This document shows positions 33,038 to 41,794 of a stretch of DNA of 44,382 nt, piece by piece (within the stretch, counting starts at the first letter, position 1; the number at the start of each line of letters is the position of its first letter). Origin of the DNA: SCUN01 sp046598935 (GTDB taxonomy: Bacteria > Acidobacteriota > Vicinamibacteria > Vicinamibacterales > SCN-69-37); assembly GCA_046598935.1 (NCBI GenBank), contig JBKJHW010000011.1, positions 1-44,382 of the forward strand. Reading direction: 5' to 3'. The position numbers and the translations under genes are program-made. The notes under the pieces were generated by a model. That model saw only the letters and a program-made list of their open reading frames with translations, had not been told where the DNA came from and made no database searches.

Positions 33038-34183
33038 TCAGTACGCAATGCGTTTGTCCAGGTTGAACGAGCACGTCGCCAGCACATCGGCGATCTTCGC
33101 GCCCGCAGAGCCGTCGCCGTAGATTGGATCGCGCGCGTACCGGCCGTGCGTGAGCTGCCGCCGGATGGCGGCGGCGATGGCGGCGCGATCGTGGCCCACG
33201 TCAATGATGTTCGCGCCGCGTTGCCGAAGGTCCTGTCGCGAGCCGACGTTCACCGATGGCGTGCCGATGAAGGCGCCTTCCCGAATCGCGCTGCTCGAGT
33301 TGCCGATGAGACACGCTGTTCGCGTCATCAGCCGCACGTACTGTTCGGTCGGCAGATTCTTGAAGAAATGGAACTTCGATGTGTCCTGGTGCTCGCGGAA
33401 ACGGCGGATCGCGCGAGAAACGTCTTCGGAGCCCGCGTCAGCGTTCGGCCAGAACACCAGCGTCGGCATCCCGATCTCAGCCACGGCGTCGAGCGTGGCC
33501 GTGGTCTGACGATCGCCGGCGCCGTACTCGGTGGTCACCGGATGCTGCGACACCATGAGGAACGGTTTCGTGAGATCGAACTGACCGCCGACGCCTTCAG
33601 CGAACACATCGGGCGGGCCGTCATCGCGCGACAGGATCTCGGCGACCAGGTCCATGCGCGGACAGCCGACGAGAAACACCGTCTCCGGGTGCTCGCCGAG
33701 CTTGACGATGCGATCAACAGCGTCAGAACAGGCGGGAAAATGCGCGTGCGCGAATTTCGTCACCGCGTGCCGGATGCTTTCGTCGATGGTCCCGCTCACT
33801 TCCCCGCCCATCGTGTGCGCAAGAGGAATATTCATGTACGCCGCTGAGAGCGCCGTCGCCATCGTCTCGAAGCGATCACCGACGGTCACGACGACGTCGG
33901 GCTTCAACGTTTCGAACACCGTCGGCAGCTGCACGAGTCCGACGCCGGTGGACCGCGCCATCGTCGACGGCGTCTCGCCTTCGATAAGCATGTGGACTCG
34001 GGCGTCAACACGGAACCCGTCGCGTTCGATCTGATCGACGACGGCGCCATAGCGATCAAGCAGCGCTGAGGCCATCGCGACGACCTGCAGTTGCAGATCC
34101 GGGTGTCGTTGCACGGCGCCCATCACGGACTTGATGCTGCCGTAATTGGCGCGGGATCCGACGACGACGCAGACTTTTCTCAC
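33038..34183 (-). CDS. neuC: UDP-N-acetylglucosamine 2-epimerase (hydrolysing), NeuC/LegG type
   Basis: Hydrolyses a UDP-HexNAc with C2 inversion to give a free ManNAc-type sugar, the precursor for nonulosonic acid synthase. It has 381 residues from GTG 34183, which has a GAGGAA ribosome-binding site six bases upstream; in-frame ATG (34207) and TTG (34216) codons lie inside neuB. The N-terminal VGSRANYGSIKSVMGAV is the NeuC/NnaA form of the family motif. GDRFETMATALSAAYMNIPL near 106 and HTMGGEVSGTIDESIRHAV near 128 follow. VSQHPVTTEYGAG near 211 and IGNSSSAIREGAFIGTPSVN near 300 complete the active site. Confidence 0.92.
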   Translation of the reverse strand: MRKVCVVVGSRANYGSIKSVMGAVQRHPDLQLQVVAMASALLDRYGAVVDQIERDGFRVDARVHMLIEGETPSTMARSTGVGLVQLPTVFETLKPDVVVTVGDRFETMATALSAAYMNIPLAHTMGGEVSGTIDESIRHAVTKFAHAHFPACSDAVDRIVKLGEHPETVFLVGCPRMDLVAEILSRDDGPPDVFAEGVGGQFDLTKPFLMVSQHPVTTEYGAGDRQTTATLDAVAEIGMPTLVFWPNADAGSEDVSRAIRRFREHQDTSKFHFFKNLPTEQYVRLMTRTACLIGNSSSAIREGAFIGTPSVNVGSRQDLRQRGANIIDVGHDRAAIAAAIRRQLTHGRYARDPIYGDGSAGAKIADVLATCSFNLDKRIAY

Positions 34184-34193
34184 TCTGGCTTCC

Positions 34194-35192
34194 TCATTCG
34201 AAATCATCCGTGGCAATGAGCGTGTCCGCGGCGATGGCCCGGCGCGCGCGGCGCCCGATCACGTCAGCCACGCGCGCGGCCGGGATGCCGGTGCCCGGTT
34301 TCTTGAATGCGAGGTGATCGCGGGTGATCACAGCGCCGTCGGGAATCTCAACAGCCGAAACGACGCTCTTCTCGAAAATGCGCTTGAACTCCGCAAAGCG
34401 CGTGGCGTCGCCCTTGTCGACTGGATGCGCGAGCATCGCTTCGATGGACCGGATGCCGCGGACCATGTCGGCGAATTCCGCCGGCTCCATCGAGTGCTGC
34501 GCATCGCTCCCGTACATCTTTCGGCTGAACGTGAAGTGCTTCTCGACCACTGACGCGCCCAGGACCACCGAAGCGAACGCCGCATACGGCGGAAGTGTGT
34601 GGTCCGACAGGCCGACTGGCACGCCATAACGATCGCGCATTTCGCCGATGACGTTCAGCCCCACGTGCCCATCGGCGCAGGGGTATTCGGTCGTGCAATG
34701 CATGACGACGAGATCGTTGTGCACCGCGCGAATCGCGGCGACGGCGCGGTCGATCTCGGTCCAGTCACTCATGCCCGACGAGAGCAGCACGGGCTTCTGA
34801 AGCGCGGCGATCTTCTCGAGCATCGGGATGTTGCTGACTTCGCCGGACGGAATCTTGTAGCGCGCCATTCCGATGGACTCGAGCAGATCGACGGCGGCTT
34901 CCGAAAACGGTGAGGAGAGAAACTCAACGCCGCGCTCTTCGCAGCGCGCCTTGAGTGCGCGCCACTGGTCGCGCGTGAAACCCGTACGGCGGAAGTACGC
35001 CATGCGCGGCTCGCTCGTGAAAAACGACGGCGCGGGCGCGTTGGCGAGCGACTCGGCCTCGGCGATGTGCGTCTGGAATTTCACCGCGTCGGCACCCGCC
35101 GCGGCGGCGGCGTCGATCAGGGCGAGCGCGTTGCCGAAGCTGCCGTCGTGGACGGAACCGATCTCAGCGATGACGAAGACGCGCGGCGGCAC
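34194..35192 (-). CDS. neuB: Nonulosonic acid synthase (N-acetylneuraminate synthase family)
   Basis: Condenses phosphoenolpyruvate with a ManNAc-type sugar. It has 332 residues from a GTG at 35192 that overlaps the upstream TAG by one base and has an AGAGG site before it. The TIM barrel has FVIAEIGSVHDGSFGNALAL at the N-terminus, DAVKFQTHIAE near 37, IPSGEVSNIPMLEKIA near 112, the metal-site HCTTEYPC near 165 and GLSDHTL near 194. VVEKHFTFSRKMYGSDAQHS follows near 213. A C-terminal SAF (antifreeze-like) domain is present (AFKKPGTGIPAARVADVIGR near 296), so the enzyme is full length. No neuD acetyltransferase is nearby. Confidence 0.93.
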   Translation of the reverse strand: MPPRVFVIAEIGSVHDGSFGNALALIDAAAAAGADAVKFQTHIAEAESLANAPAPSFFTSEPRMAYFRRTGFTRDQWRALKARCEERGVEFLSSPFSEAAVDLLESIGMARYKIPSGEVSNIPMLEKIAALQKPVLLSSGMSDWTEIDRAVAAIRAVHNDLVVMHCTTEYPCADGHVGLNVIGEMRDRYGVPVGLSDHTLPPYAAFASVVLGASVVEKHFTFSRKMYGSDAQHSMEPAEFADMVRGIRSIEAMLAHPVDKGDATRFAEFKRIFEKSVVSAVEIPDGAVITRDHLAFKKPGTGIPAARVADVIGRRARRAIAADTLIATDDFE

Positions 35193-35998
35193 TACTCGCC
35201 TCTCATCAGCCGCGCGCGTTCGGATTCCCACCGGCGCTTCAGCTTCGTGGCGGCGCGCTGCTCTAACCATCCGCCGAGGCCGCCGAACAACGACACCGGC
35301 TGCGGCCCGGGCGGCACGAGTGCCATCACAAGGGACGACCGCGTCAGCAAGCGGCCCGGGCTGCCGGCCAGGGCGGGGTTGGCCGGCACTTCGTAGCCTT
35401 TGACCGCCTCGCGTTCCCAGGCCTTGAAGGCCGCCCAGTCGGCGGCGTTATCGCGGTCCAACTGCTCGTAGTAAAACGTCCCGGGAAAAAGACGGGCGAA
35501 CTGGTCCGCCCACGGCACACCCGGGTCGGCGTTGTGATGTGCGATCACCGCAATCGGGAACATCGTACTGGCGACCAGCGAGAGCCGGTTCGCGCCAAAT
35601 TCCTTCGGGCCGTCGAGTAGCAGGGCAATCGGACCGGGCATCGCCGCGATCGCCTGTGGAAACACTTCGTAGGCGTCGCCGGTGACGCAGGTGACGCGCT
35701 TGTACTTGTCGAGCCGTTTGCGGCATTCCGGCCCTCTGATCGGGTCGCTCTCCATGTCGATTGACGCGACGGCAGTGCCGGTGCGATCTGCGTACTCGCC
35801 GAGCACGTGCGTCGAATAGGCATGGAGGCCGCGGCCCGACTCCACGATTGACTCCACGCCCGCGTGATCGCACATGGCCAGGAACGCGGCCATCTCTCCC
35901 GGGTAGATGCCGGTCTCCCAATCGAGGTTCCAGGTTTTGATTTCAGCCGCCCACTTGAGCGTTTTTTCTCTGAGGGCAGTTCGGGTCGTTGTCAGCAT
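35192..35998 (-). CDS. Uncharacterised Rossmann-like protein, possible methyltransferase fold
   Basis: The protein has 268 residues from the ATG at 35998. A longer frame enters the flippase gene. I do not recognise a named family. A Rossmann-like core is suggested by VESIVESGRGLHAYSTHVLG near residue 48, an acidic strand end AVASIDME near 78, VTGDAYEVFPQAIA near 104, and PIALLLDGPKEFG near 121. This order resembles class I methyltransferases, but the glycine-rich motif is degenerate (ESGRG). There is an H-H-N-A-D segment near 151. The C-terminus is basic. It lies between the flippase (7 bases) and neuB (1-base overlap), so it is probably part of the same glycan pathway. Confidence 0.55.
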   Translation of the reverse strand: MLTTTRTALREKTLKWAAEIKTWNLDWETGIYPGEMAAFLAMCDHAGVESIVESGRGLHAYSTHVLGEYADRTGTAVASIDMESDPIRGPECRKRLDKYKRVTCVTGDAYEVFPQAIAAMPGPIALLLDGPKEFGANRLSLVASTMFPIAVIAHHNADPGVPWADQFARLFPGTFYYEQLDRDNAADWAAFKAWEREAVKGYEVPANPALAGSPGRLLTRSSLVMALVPPGPQPVSLFGGLGGWLEQRAATKLKRRWESERARLMRGE

Positions 35999-36005
35999 GG
36001 CACTC

Positions 36006-37436
36006 TCACAATGAACGGACGGGTTTGAGTTGCGGGACGTGGGTCGCGGCAAAGCGGCGCACCACGCGCCACGACGCCAGCAACAAGAAGAGCAATGACA
36101 CGATCAGCACGGCGGCACGCGACGGAACTCCTGGCGGGAGCACCGCAGTCAGAGCCATCGCCGACACGATCAGGCCGATGCCGGCCAGCACCCAGGCATC
36201 GCCAAGCGGCGCGGTGCCGCGTGTGCGTGACAACACCATCACACCGGCGCGGACCACCAATTGTTGCGCCATCAGTGCCAGGGCGCCGCCGACCAGGCCA
36301 AACCAGCGCACCATCACCACCATGCTCACGAGCCACACGATGTTGGCGGCGACCTGCAGCCAGTAGTACTGCCGAATCGCGCCGTCGCGGAAGAGCACGC
36401 CGATTTGCGGCTTGCCGGCGTTTTGAAGCAACAGAAAGATCACGAGATACGGCACGACAACGGCCGAGCCGACGAAGCGTCCGTGTGTCAGCCATCCGAT
36501 GATCTCGGCGCCGAATGTCACGAACGTCACGCCGACGGCCGCAACACCCACATACATCGCATCCCAGACGATCAGCGTCTGTCGAAACGGCGTGCCGGGC
36601 TCGTGGGCTTCTTTGAGAGTGATCGGCCAGATCGGCCGCGCGGCCGCCTTGAGCACCTGCGCGATGATGACGCGATAGTTCTGCGCGTGCACATACAAGC
36701 CGACTGCGGCCGTGCCGATCACCGACGCCATGAATCCGCGCTCGACGGCAGCCTGCAGCGCATCGGAAATACTGGCCCACGCGTTGGCCGGCCCGACGCG
36801 CCCGACCTCGCGCATCCACGCGGTGCTCAACGATCGCGTGAGGTACGCGCGCAGCACTCGCAACGCTCCAGCGAAAGTCACCGCGGAGCCTGCCGCTGCG
36901 GCCCAAAAGAGCGCGAGCACACCGATCTGGAATACGTAAAGCCCCGCGATCGTCACGAGCGCTGAGACCAGCGTCTGCATGATCGTCACGGCCGCGAATC
37001 CGCGCGCGCGACCGTCGAGCGTGATGACATCCTGAGCAACCATCCACGGCACGCCGAGCATCACCGTCGCCATCGACAGCCAAAGGCCTGCGGGAGGAAC
37101 CTCCGCGTATCCATCGAGCCAGCGGCTGAGCAACGGCCAGATCGCGAGACAGACGGCGCAAAATGCAGCGCCCAGCCCGAGCGCGACAAACAGCAAAGTC
37201 GAGACCAGGCGCCGCCGCTCGTGGCCCTCGACGCGCGTGAAGTGCGTGTTGCACACCGCGCCGCTTCCGATCAGCGCCAGGGTCCAGCCGACGGCGGTCA
37301 GCGCGGTCATGAGACCGAAAATTCCCACCGCCTCCGGCCCAAGCACATACGTCGTCACCGGGACCATGACGAGCGACATCCCCATCGCGAGCATCGATGG
37401 CGCGAGGAACAACGAGAAGCGGCGAAGGAATCCCAC
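36006..37436 (-). CDS. Polysaccharide flippase (Wzx-type, MATE/MOP superfamily)
   Basis: Inner membrane protein of 476 residues with about 12-14 hydrophobic helices and few charged residues between them, typical of Wzx/RfbX transporters that flip undecaprenyl-linked repeat units. The first helix region MVPVTTYVLGPEAVGIFGLM is the recognisable family start. A conserved cytosolic segment FRQTLIVWDAMYVGV lies near residue 285. The start is GTG 37436. It is three bases after the downstream end of the previous methyltransferase gene. With two Wzy/WaaL-like proteins in the locus, a Wzx/Wzy-dependent route is the simplest reading. Confidence 0.87.
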   Translation of the reverse strand: MGFLRRFSLFLAPSMLAMGMSLVMVPVTTYVLGPEAVGIFGLMTALTAVGWTLALIGSGAVCNTHFTRVEGHERRRLVSTLLFVALGLGAAFCAVCLAIWPLLSRWLDGYAEVPPAGLWLSMATVMLGVPWMVAQDVITLDGRARGFAAVTIMQTLVSALVTIAGLYVFQIGVLALFWAAAAGSAVTFAGALRVLRAYLTRSLSTAWMREVGRVGPANAWASISDALQAAVERGFMASVIGTAAVGLYVHAQNYRVIIAQVLKAAARPIWPITLKEAHEPGTPFRQTLIVWDAMYVGVAAVGVTFVTFGAEIIGWLTHGRFVGSAVVVPYLVIFLLLQNAGKPQIGVLFRDGAIRQYYWLQVAANIVWLVSMVVMVRWFGLVGGALALMAQQLVVRAGVMVLSRTRGTAPLGDAWVLAGIGLIVSAMALTAVLPPGVPSRAAVLIVSLLFLLLASWRVVRRFAATHVPQLKPVRSL

Positions 37437-37439
37437 GTG

Positions 37440-38228
37440 CTAGCCGGCCTGGACCCGTTCGATGTGTGCGAGGCGGTTGACGGTGCGTACCAACCTGAAC
37501 TTTCCTGTGGCGACGATTTCTTTCACGAGCCGTCCGACCGTGTCGACGTGCGTCGCAAAACCTCGATCTTCGGCCGCGTCGTCGAACAGGACCGACCCGC
37601 CGACGCGCACGCGGCCACCGAAGCGCTCGAAGTCGATCTTCGCGCCCTCGTAACTGTGATCGCCGTCGATGAACACCATGTCGAGCGCGCCGGTGTTGAT
37701 CTCGATCACACGCGAGTCTCCGACGAGCAGCGTCGCATTCAGCCCGGATCGGCGGCACAGATCGGCGATCTGTTCGTCGTAGGGCCGCATGCCCGTCTGG
37801 CGCAACCGCGACTCTTTTTCGCCGATGTCGATCGACCAGAATTCGCCTTGCGCGCGCATCGCGGCCGCAATCATCAACGTGGAGCCGCCTTTGTGCCGGC
37901 CAATCTCGACGACCTTGCGCGGCTGTGTCTCCCGGACGAAGCCAAAGAGATACGCCGCCTGCCGCACGGGCATGCCGATGACGGCGTGATCGAAGGGCGT
38001 GCTCGCGAAGAGCCCGGCGAGATGATGAAACTCCATGCCCTGCGACGACTCGAAGTCGAAAGCGACGTGATCGAGGTCAACCGCTCGATTGAGCAGCGGG
38101 CCGAACGCCTGATGCACATCGTTGGGATCGCGCTTGCCGACCGCCGAAATAAAACTGCGGGCCGCCGCGCGCGGCAGCACCGACGCCAGCGTTGCGCCGA
38201 GCCACATGTTCAGTCTGGTCAATGCCAT
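37440..38228 (-). CDS. Class I SAM-dependent methyltransferase (Methyltransf_24-like)
   Basis: The protein has 262 residues from the ATG at 38228 (MALTRLNMWLG), with an AAGGA site about nine bases upstream. An in-frame extension to 38363 overlaps the preceding gene and is rejected. PRKVVEIGRHKGGSTLMIAA near residue 102 is the SAM-binding loop of the Methyltransf_24/cephalosporin-hydroxylase-like group. FWSIDIGEKESRL near 127, LLVGDSRVIEIN near 165 and DMVFIDGDHSYEGAKIDFER near 180 complete the pattern. The last includes acidic residues that can bind a metal. O-methylation of a sugar is plausible; the substrate is unknown. Confidence 0.8.
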   Translation of the reverse strand: MALTRLNMWLGATLASVLPRAAARSFISAVGKRDPNDVHQAFGPLLNRAVDLDHVAFDFESSQGMEFHHLAGLFASTPFDHAVIGMPVRQAAYLFGFVRETQPRKVVEIGRHKGGSTLMIAAAMRAQGEFWSIDIGEKESRLRQTGMRPYDEQIADLCRRSGLNATLLVGDSRVIEINTGALDMVFIDGDHSYEGAKIDFERFGGRVRVGGSVLFDDAAEDRGFATHVDTVGRLVKEIVATGKFRLVRTVNRLAHIERVQAG

Positions 38229-38256
38229 CCGTCTGATCCTTTTCAGCGAACCTGTG

Positions 38257-39279
38257 TCAGTGACGCCCAGCGGCGTCGACGATCGCGTCGGCAATATCGG
38301 CCGCGCGAACGGCGTCATGAATATCGGGCGCTGGCGTTGCACGGCCCTCAATGGCCGCAGCAAACCGGGCCGTGACCGGCGTGAACAGGGTCACGAAGTC
38401 ACTCGGCGGTGCGGCCGGATCCACGACGCCGGGTTCAACATTCTTCGCGTCGAAGACGCAACGAAACGGGCCGGCCGGCGACACCGGCGACGTATTCCAC
38501 GCCGTCAGCGTGCCGGCGCTGCCGCGCGCAATCAGTCGATGCCCGATCTGCGGTTGACTCACGAGCGACACGTGCAGGACGACGGGACACCAGCCGGGAA
38601 CCGACAGCACGGCCGTCATCGCGTCATCAGCCGTGACATCGCGCGTCGTGCCCGATGCGTCGCGACGCGATCGCGTCAGCGTCTGCTGCCATCCGGAGAC
38701 CACGCGCACTTCTTTCCCGTGAAACAAGTAATCGATGACGTGGCATCCGACATTGCGCAGCGCGCCGCCGCCCATCGCCGCGTCGGCTTTCCAGTTGAAC
38801 GGCAGCGACGGATCGATTCGAGAGCCCAGAACCCAGTGCGCTTCGATCGACGACAGGCCGCCACATCGCCCCGCATCGAGTTGTTGACGGAATTCAGCGA
38901 TCGCCGGGATGAGCCGGTAACAAAAATTCACCATCCCGATCGTGCCGGCCCGCCGCCAGGCTGACTCGACCGTGCGCGCCATTTCGGCGGATGCGCCGAC
39001 CGGTTTTTCGCACAGCACGTGCTTGCCGGCGCTAAAGGCGGCGACCGCCAGATCAGGCTGCGCGGATGCCGGCACCGCGATGATCACGGCGTCGATGTCG
39101 CGATGGCCGACGGCGTCCTCCGGCTGCATCGCGACGGCGCCCGCTTCGGCGGCCAGGGCCGCTGTGGCGGCGTGATTTCGGCCGGCAACGACCGCGAGGT
39201 CCATCCCTGCAGCGCGGGCGGCCGCCACGTGAGCTCGCGCCGCATGACCGGAGCCGATGATCGCCGCGCGAATCGTCAC
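38257..39279 (-). CDS. Gfo/Idh/MocA family oxidoreductase
   Basis: NAD(P)-dependent sugar dehydrogenase of 340 residues. The start is GTG 39279, which overlaps the upstream TGA (GTGA). A longer frame is inside the glycosyltransferase gene. The nucleotide-binding AAIIGSGHAARAHVAAARAA is at the N-terminus. The catalytic lysine is in KHVLCEKPVGASAEM near residue 85, and the domain-2 pattern DAAMGGGALRNVGCHVIDYL is near 165. In glycan loci such enzymes commonly oxidise C3 of a nucleotide sugar ahead of amination or methylation. The neighbouring C-methyltransferase may act on the resulting keto sugar, which is inference. Confidence 0.87.
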   Translation of the reverse strand: MTIRAAIIGSGHAARAHVAAARAAGMDLAVVAGRNHAATAALAAEAGAVAMQPEDAVGHRDIDAVIIAVPASAQPDLAVAAFSAGKHVLCEKPVGASAEMARTVESAWRRAGTIGMVNFCYRLIPAIAEFRQQLDAGRCGGLSSIEAHWVLGSRIDPSLPFNWKADAAMGGGALRNVGCHVIDYLFHGKEVRVVSGWQQTLTRSRRDASGTTRDVTADDAMTAVLSVPGWCPVVLHVSLVSQPQIGHRLIARGSAGTLTAWNTSPVSPAGPFRCVFDAKNVEPGVVDPAAPPSDFVTLFTPVTARFAAAIEGRATPAPDIHDAVRAADIADAIVDAAGRH

Positions 39280-40523
39280 GCGGCGGTCTCTTTCGGGCGC
39301 AAGCCCCTGCACACCACGTCGATGAAACGGCGCACGGCTGGCGCCGGGCTGAACAGCCGCTCATAGGTCTCGCGCCCGCGGCGCGAAATTCGCGCGGCTT
39401 CGGCTGGAGCATCGACCGCCAGTTTGAGATGCGCGGCAAACTCGGCGCCGGTGGTCGCCAGCAGGCAATTGTCGCCGCTCACAAGATCAGGGTTCCCTGC
39501 GGCGGTGCTGGTGTGCGCGACGACCAGCGATCCGTGAGCCATCGCGGTCAGGATGCGGCTGCGATTGCCGACGGGCACGGCAATCGGCACGACGATCGCG
39601 TGACATCCGCGCATGAATCCGACGAGGTCTTCGACAAAGCCTTTGAACTGGATTTCCTGTTTCCGGGCAATCGCCGGCGCCACCCAGGCGGGCGCCTGAC
39701 GCGTCCCGGCCAGAAACAGCGTGAAGCCGCCGGCGCCCCAGGTCTTCATGAGCTCGGGGTAGATGTCGTTGATGAGCGTGTCAAAGGCCGATCGGGATCC
39801 CAGCCCCGACAGCGATCCGAAAAATGCGAACGTCGGCCGCGACGGCGGCGTGACGGCCGCGCCGCTCTCGAGTTTCGCGGGCCACGGATACGGCAGATAC
39901 TCGGACCGGATTCCCACCGAGTTGAGCGCCGGCTCAGATGCCTTGGACGACACGACCACCGCGCGCGCGTCAGACAGCACCGTTTTGTAGAACGTGCGCC
40001 ACTGCAGGCAACCTATCGCCACCAGCGGGAGCCGCCGGGCTGTTTGCCAGCGTTCTTTCACGTCGTACCACGCGTTGTACCAGAACGTCTGAAAGTTCAG
40101 ATCGCCGAGCCACACGACGCGCATCGACGGCGACGCAAGCTGGGACGCGTACGCGGCCGACAGCAGGTCCAGGCAGACGACCGAGTCCGGGCGAAAATCT
40201 CGCGCGCGCTCGATCACCGAGACGGGCGCACCCTGCACACGCGGCGCGCGGGTCCAGCGGTTCAATCGATACATCGCATTAACCGGGCACTCCATGGTCT
40301 CGAACGCCGGGAGATCCCGCATCGACTCGACATACTCGGCAAGCAGCCGTTCGTTGCGATTGGTGGCATCAGTCAGGCGGATATGCAAAACCCGGGCGCC
40401 GGCGTCGGCCAGGCCCCGGATGTAGTGCCAGAACAGGACGGTGCTCGCGCCCTCGTGCGGATGCGGCACTCCCGGGGCAACGACCAGAATCGACCGGCCG
40501 GCCAACGCGGCGTCAGTTGTCAA
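39276..40523 (-). CDS. Glycosyltransferase (GT-B, GT4-like)
   Basis: The protein has 415 residues. SILVVAPGVPHPHEGASTVL at residue 11 is the N-terminal loop. PTFAFFGSLSGLGSRSAFDT near 228 starts the donor domain, with a short acidic/hydrophobic donor site in CHAIVVPIAVPVGNRSRILT near 308, followed by AMAHGSLVVAHTSTAAGNPD. No membrane helix. The start is unusual: only TTG codons are available, at 40523 (11-base overlap with the upstream gene) or 40505. I chose 40523 because it keeps overlap with the upstream stop, as in neighbouring genes. Specificity is unknown. Confidence 0.8.
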   Translation of the reverse strand: MTTDAALAGRSILVVAPGVPHPHEGASTVLFWHYIRGLADAGARVLHIRLTDATNRNERLLAEYVESMRDLPAFETMECPVNAMYRLNRWTRAPRVQGAPVSVIERARDFRPDSVVCLDLLSAAYASQLASPSMRVVWLGDLNFQTFWYNAWYDVKERWQTARRLPLVAIGCLQWRTFYKTVLSDARAVVVSSKASEPALNSVGIRSEYLPYPWPAKLESGAAVTPPSRPTFAFFGSLSGLGSRSAFDTLINDIYPELMKTWGAGGFTLFLAGTRQAPAWVAPAIARKQEIQFKGFVEDLVGFMRGCHAIVVPIAVPVGNRSRILTAMAHGSLVVAHTSTAAGNPDLVSGDNCLLATTGAEFAAHLKLAVDAPAEAARISRRGRETYERLFSPAPAVRRFIDVVCRGLRPKETAA

Positions 40524-41766
40524 CGATCGTCACATCCGGCAGCGGCACAATGATCTTGGACGTCAGCCCGCGGGCGCGCAGGTTCTTGATGATCGGCGCC
40601 GCGTAGTGCCAGGAGAGCATCAAGCCGTACTCCGGCTGCTCTTCGAACATCCGCGCCTCATCGACCACTGGAATGTGTGTGCCCGGCGTGTACAACCCGA
40701 GCTTGAGCGACGTTGACTGTTCGGCGATGTACGGCAGGAGATCGGGCGTGAGCCCGCAGTACGCCAGAAGCGTCACCGCGCGGCCTGGGCATCCGATGCC
40801 TACCACGCGCTTCCCGTCGTCGTTCAGCTTCACGATCAGCGATCGCAGGGCGCGGCGCGACGCCTCGGTGCGCTCACGGAAGGTGTCGTATGCCGCATCC
40901 TCGTAGCAACCCAGGCGCGTTTCGAGTGCCATGAGCTCCGTCACCGCAGGCGAGATCTTCGCGCTCTTGCCCTTCCGGGCGTACGCGCGGATCGAGCCGC
41001 CGTAGTTCGGAATGCGCTCGGCGTCCTCGAGCTCGAAGCCATGGTCCGCAAACAGGCGCTGGAGCGGCTTCAGCAAGTAGAACTTGAGATGCTCGTGGTA
41101 AATGGAGTCGTACTGCAGGGTCTCGATGATGTCGACCATGTAGTGAGACTCGCTGACAAACACGCCGCCATCGTCGAGCAGCTCGTGCACGCCGCGCAGC
41201 AACTCGGAGAGCCGATTGATGTGCGCAAAGACGTTGGCCGCGGTGACAACCTTCGCCGGGCCATGCTCAGCGCGAATGCGCTTTGCGACATCGGCGCTGA
41301 AAAATTCATTGATCGTCGGAATACCGTCGGCGATCGCGATGTTCGCGATGTTGGTCGGTTCGACGCCGAGCACGCGCATGCCGACGTTCTTGAACCCCTG
41401 CAGCACCGTCCCGTCGTTCGAACCGATGTCCACGACGAGCGATCCCGGAGCCACACCGATGTTCTGGGCGACGCGCGCCGACGTGCCGTGCAGATTCTTT
41501 TTCAGCGTCTCGGTGATGCCGCTGCGATACGGATATTCGCGGTGAAACAAATGGCGCGGATCGACGACGTGATCGATCTGCACGAGGCCGCACTCACGGC
41601 ATCGGAACGTGTTCAGCGGAAAGCTGACTTCCGGCTCGCGCAGCTGGTCGCGCGTGAGCAGCGAATCGCAGGGCGGGCTGAAGCCCATGTCCACGACGTG
41701 CTGCAGATCCTTCGCGCCGCAGACCTGGCAATAATCGATGGGCCCAATCTCAAGATCGCAGTTCAC
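40513..41766 (-). CDS. NDP-sugar C-methyltransferase family protein
   Basis: The protein has 417 residues in the three-part layout of TylCIII/NovU-type C-methyltransferases. An N-terminal zinc-binding segment (CQVCG near 13 and CRECG near 55, the SPPCDS motif between them) comes first. A SAM domain with LVVDIGSNDGTVLQGFKN near 110 and the HEHLKFYLLKPLQRLFADHG block near 225 follow. The C-terminal domain has VVGIGCPGRAVTLLAYCGL near 320. It starts at GTG 41766 with a strong GGAGG site four to five bases upstream. Family members methylate a carbon next to a keto group in a deoxysugar nucleotide. No dTDP-sugar gene is in this window to supply the usual substrate. Confidence 0.87.
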   Translation of the reverse strand: MNCDLEIGPIDYCQVCGAKDLQHVVDMGFSPPCDSLLTRDQLREPEVSFPLNTFRCRECGLVQIDHVVDPRHLFHREYPYRSGITETLKKNLHGTSARVAQNIGVAPGSLVVDIGSNDGTVLQGFKNVGMRVLGVEPTNIANIAIADGIPTINEFFSADVAKRIRAEHGPAKVVTAANVFAHINRLSELLRGVHELLDDGGVFVSESHYMVDIIETLQYDSIYHEHLKFYLLKPLQRLFADHGFELEDAERIPNYGGSIRAYARKGKSAKISPAVTELMALETRLGCYEDAAYDTFRERTEASRRALRSLIVKLNDDGKRVVGIGCPGRAVTLLAYCGLTPDLLPYIAEQSTSLKLGLYTPGTHIPVVDEARMFEEQPEYGLMLSWHYAAPIIKNLRARGLTSKIIVPLPDVTIVDN

Positions 41767-41794
41767 AGCGCCTCCGTTGTCAAATCGTACACCG

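Noticed and set aside
37221..38375. Plus-strand open frame of 384 codons opposite a methyltransferase
   Set aside because: Charged, repetitive composition and full overlap with a recognisable enzyme.
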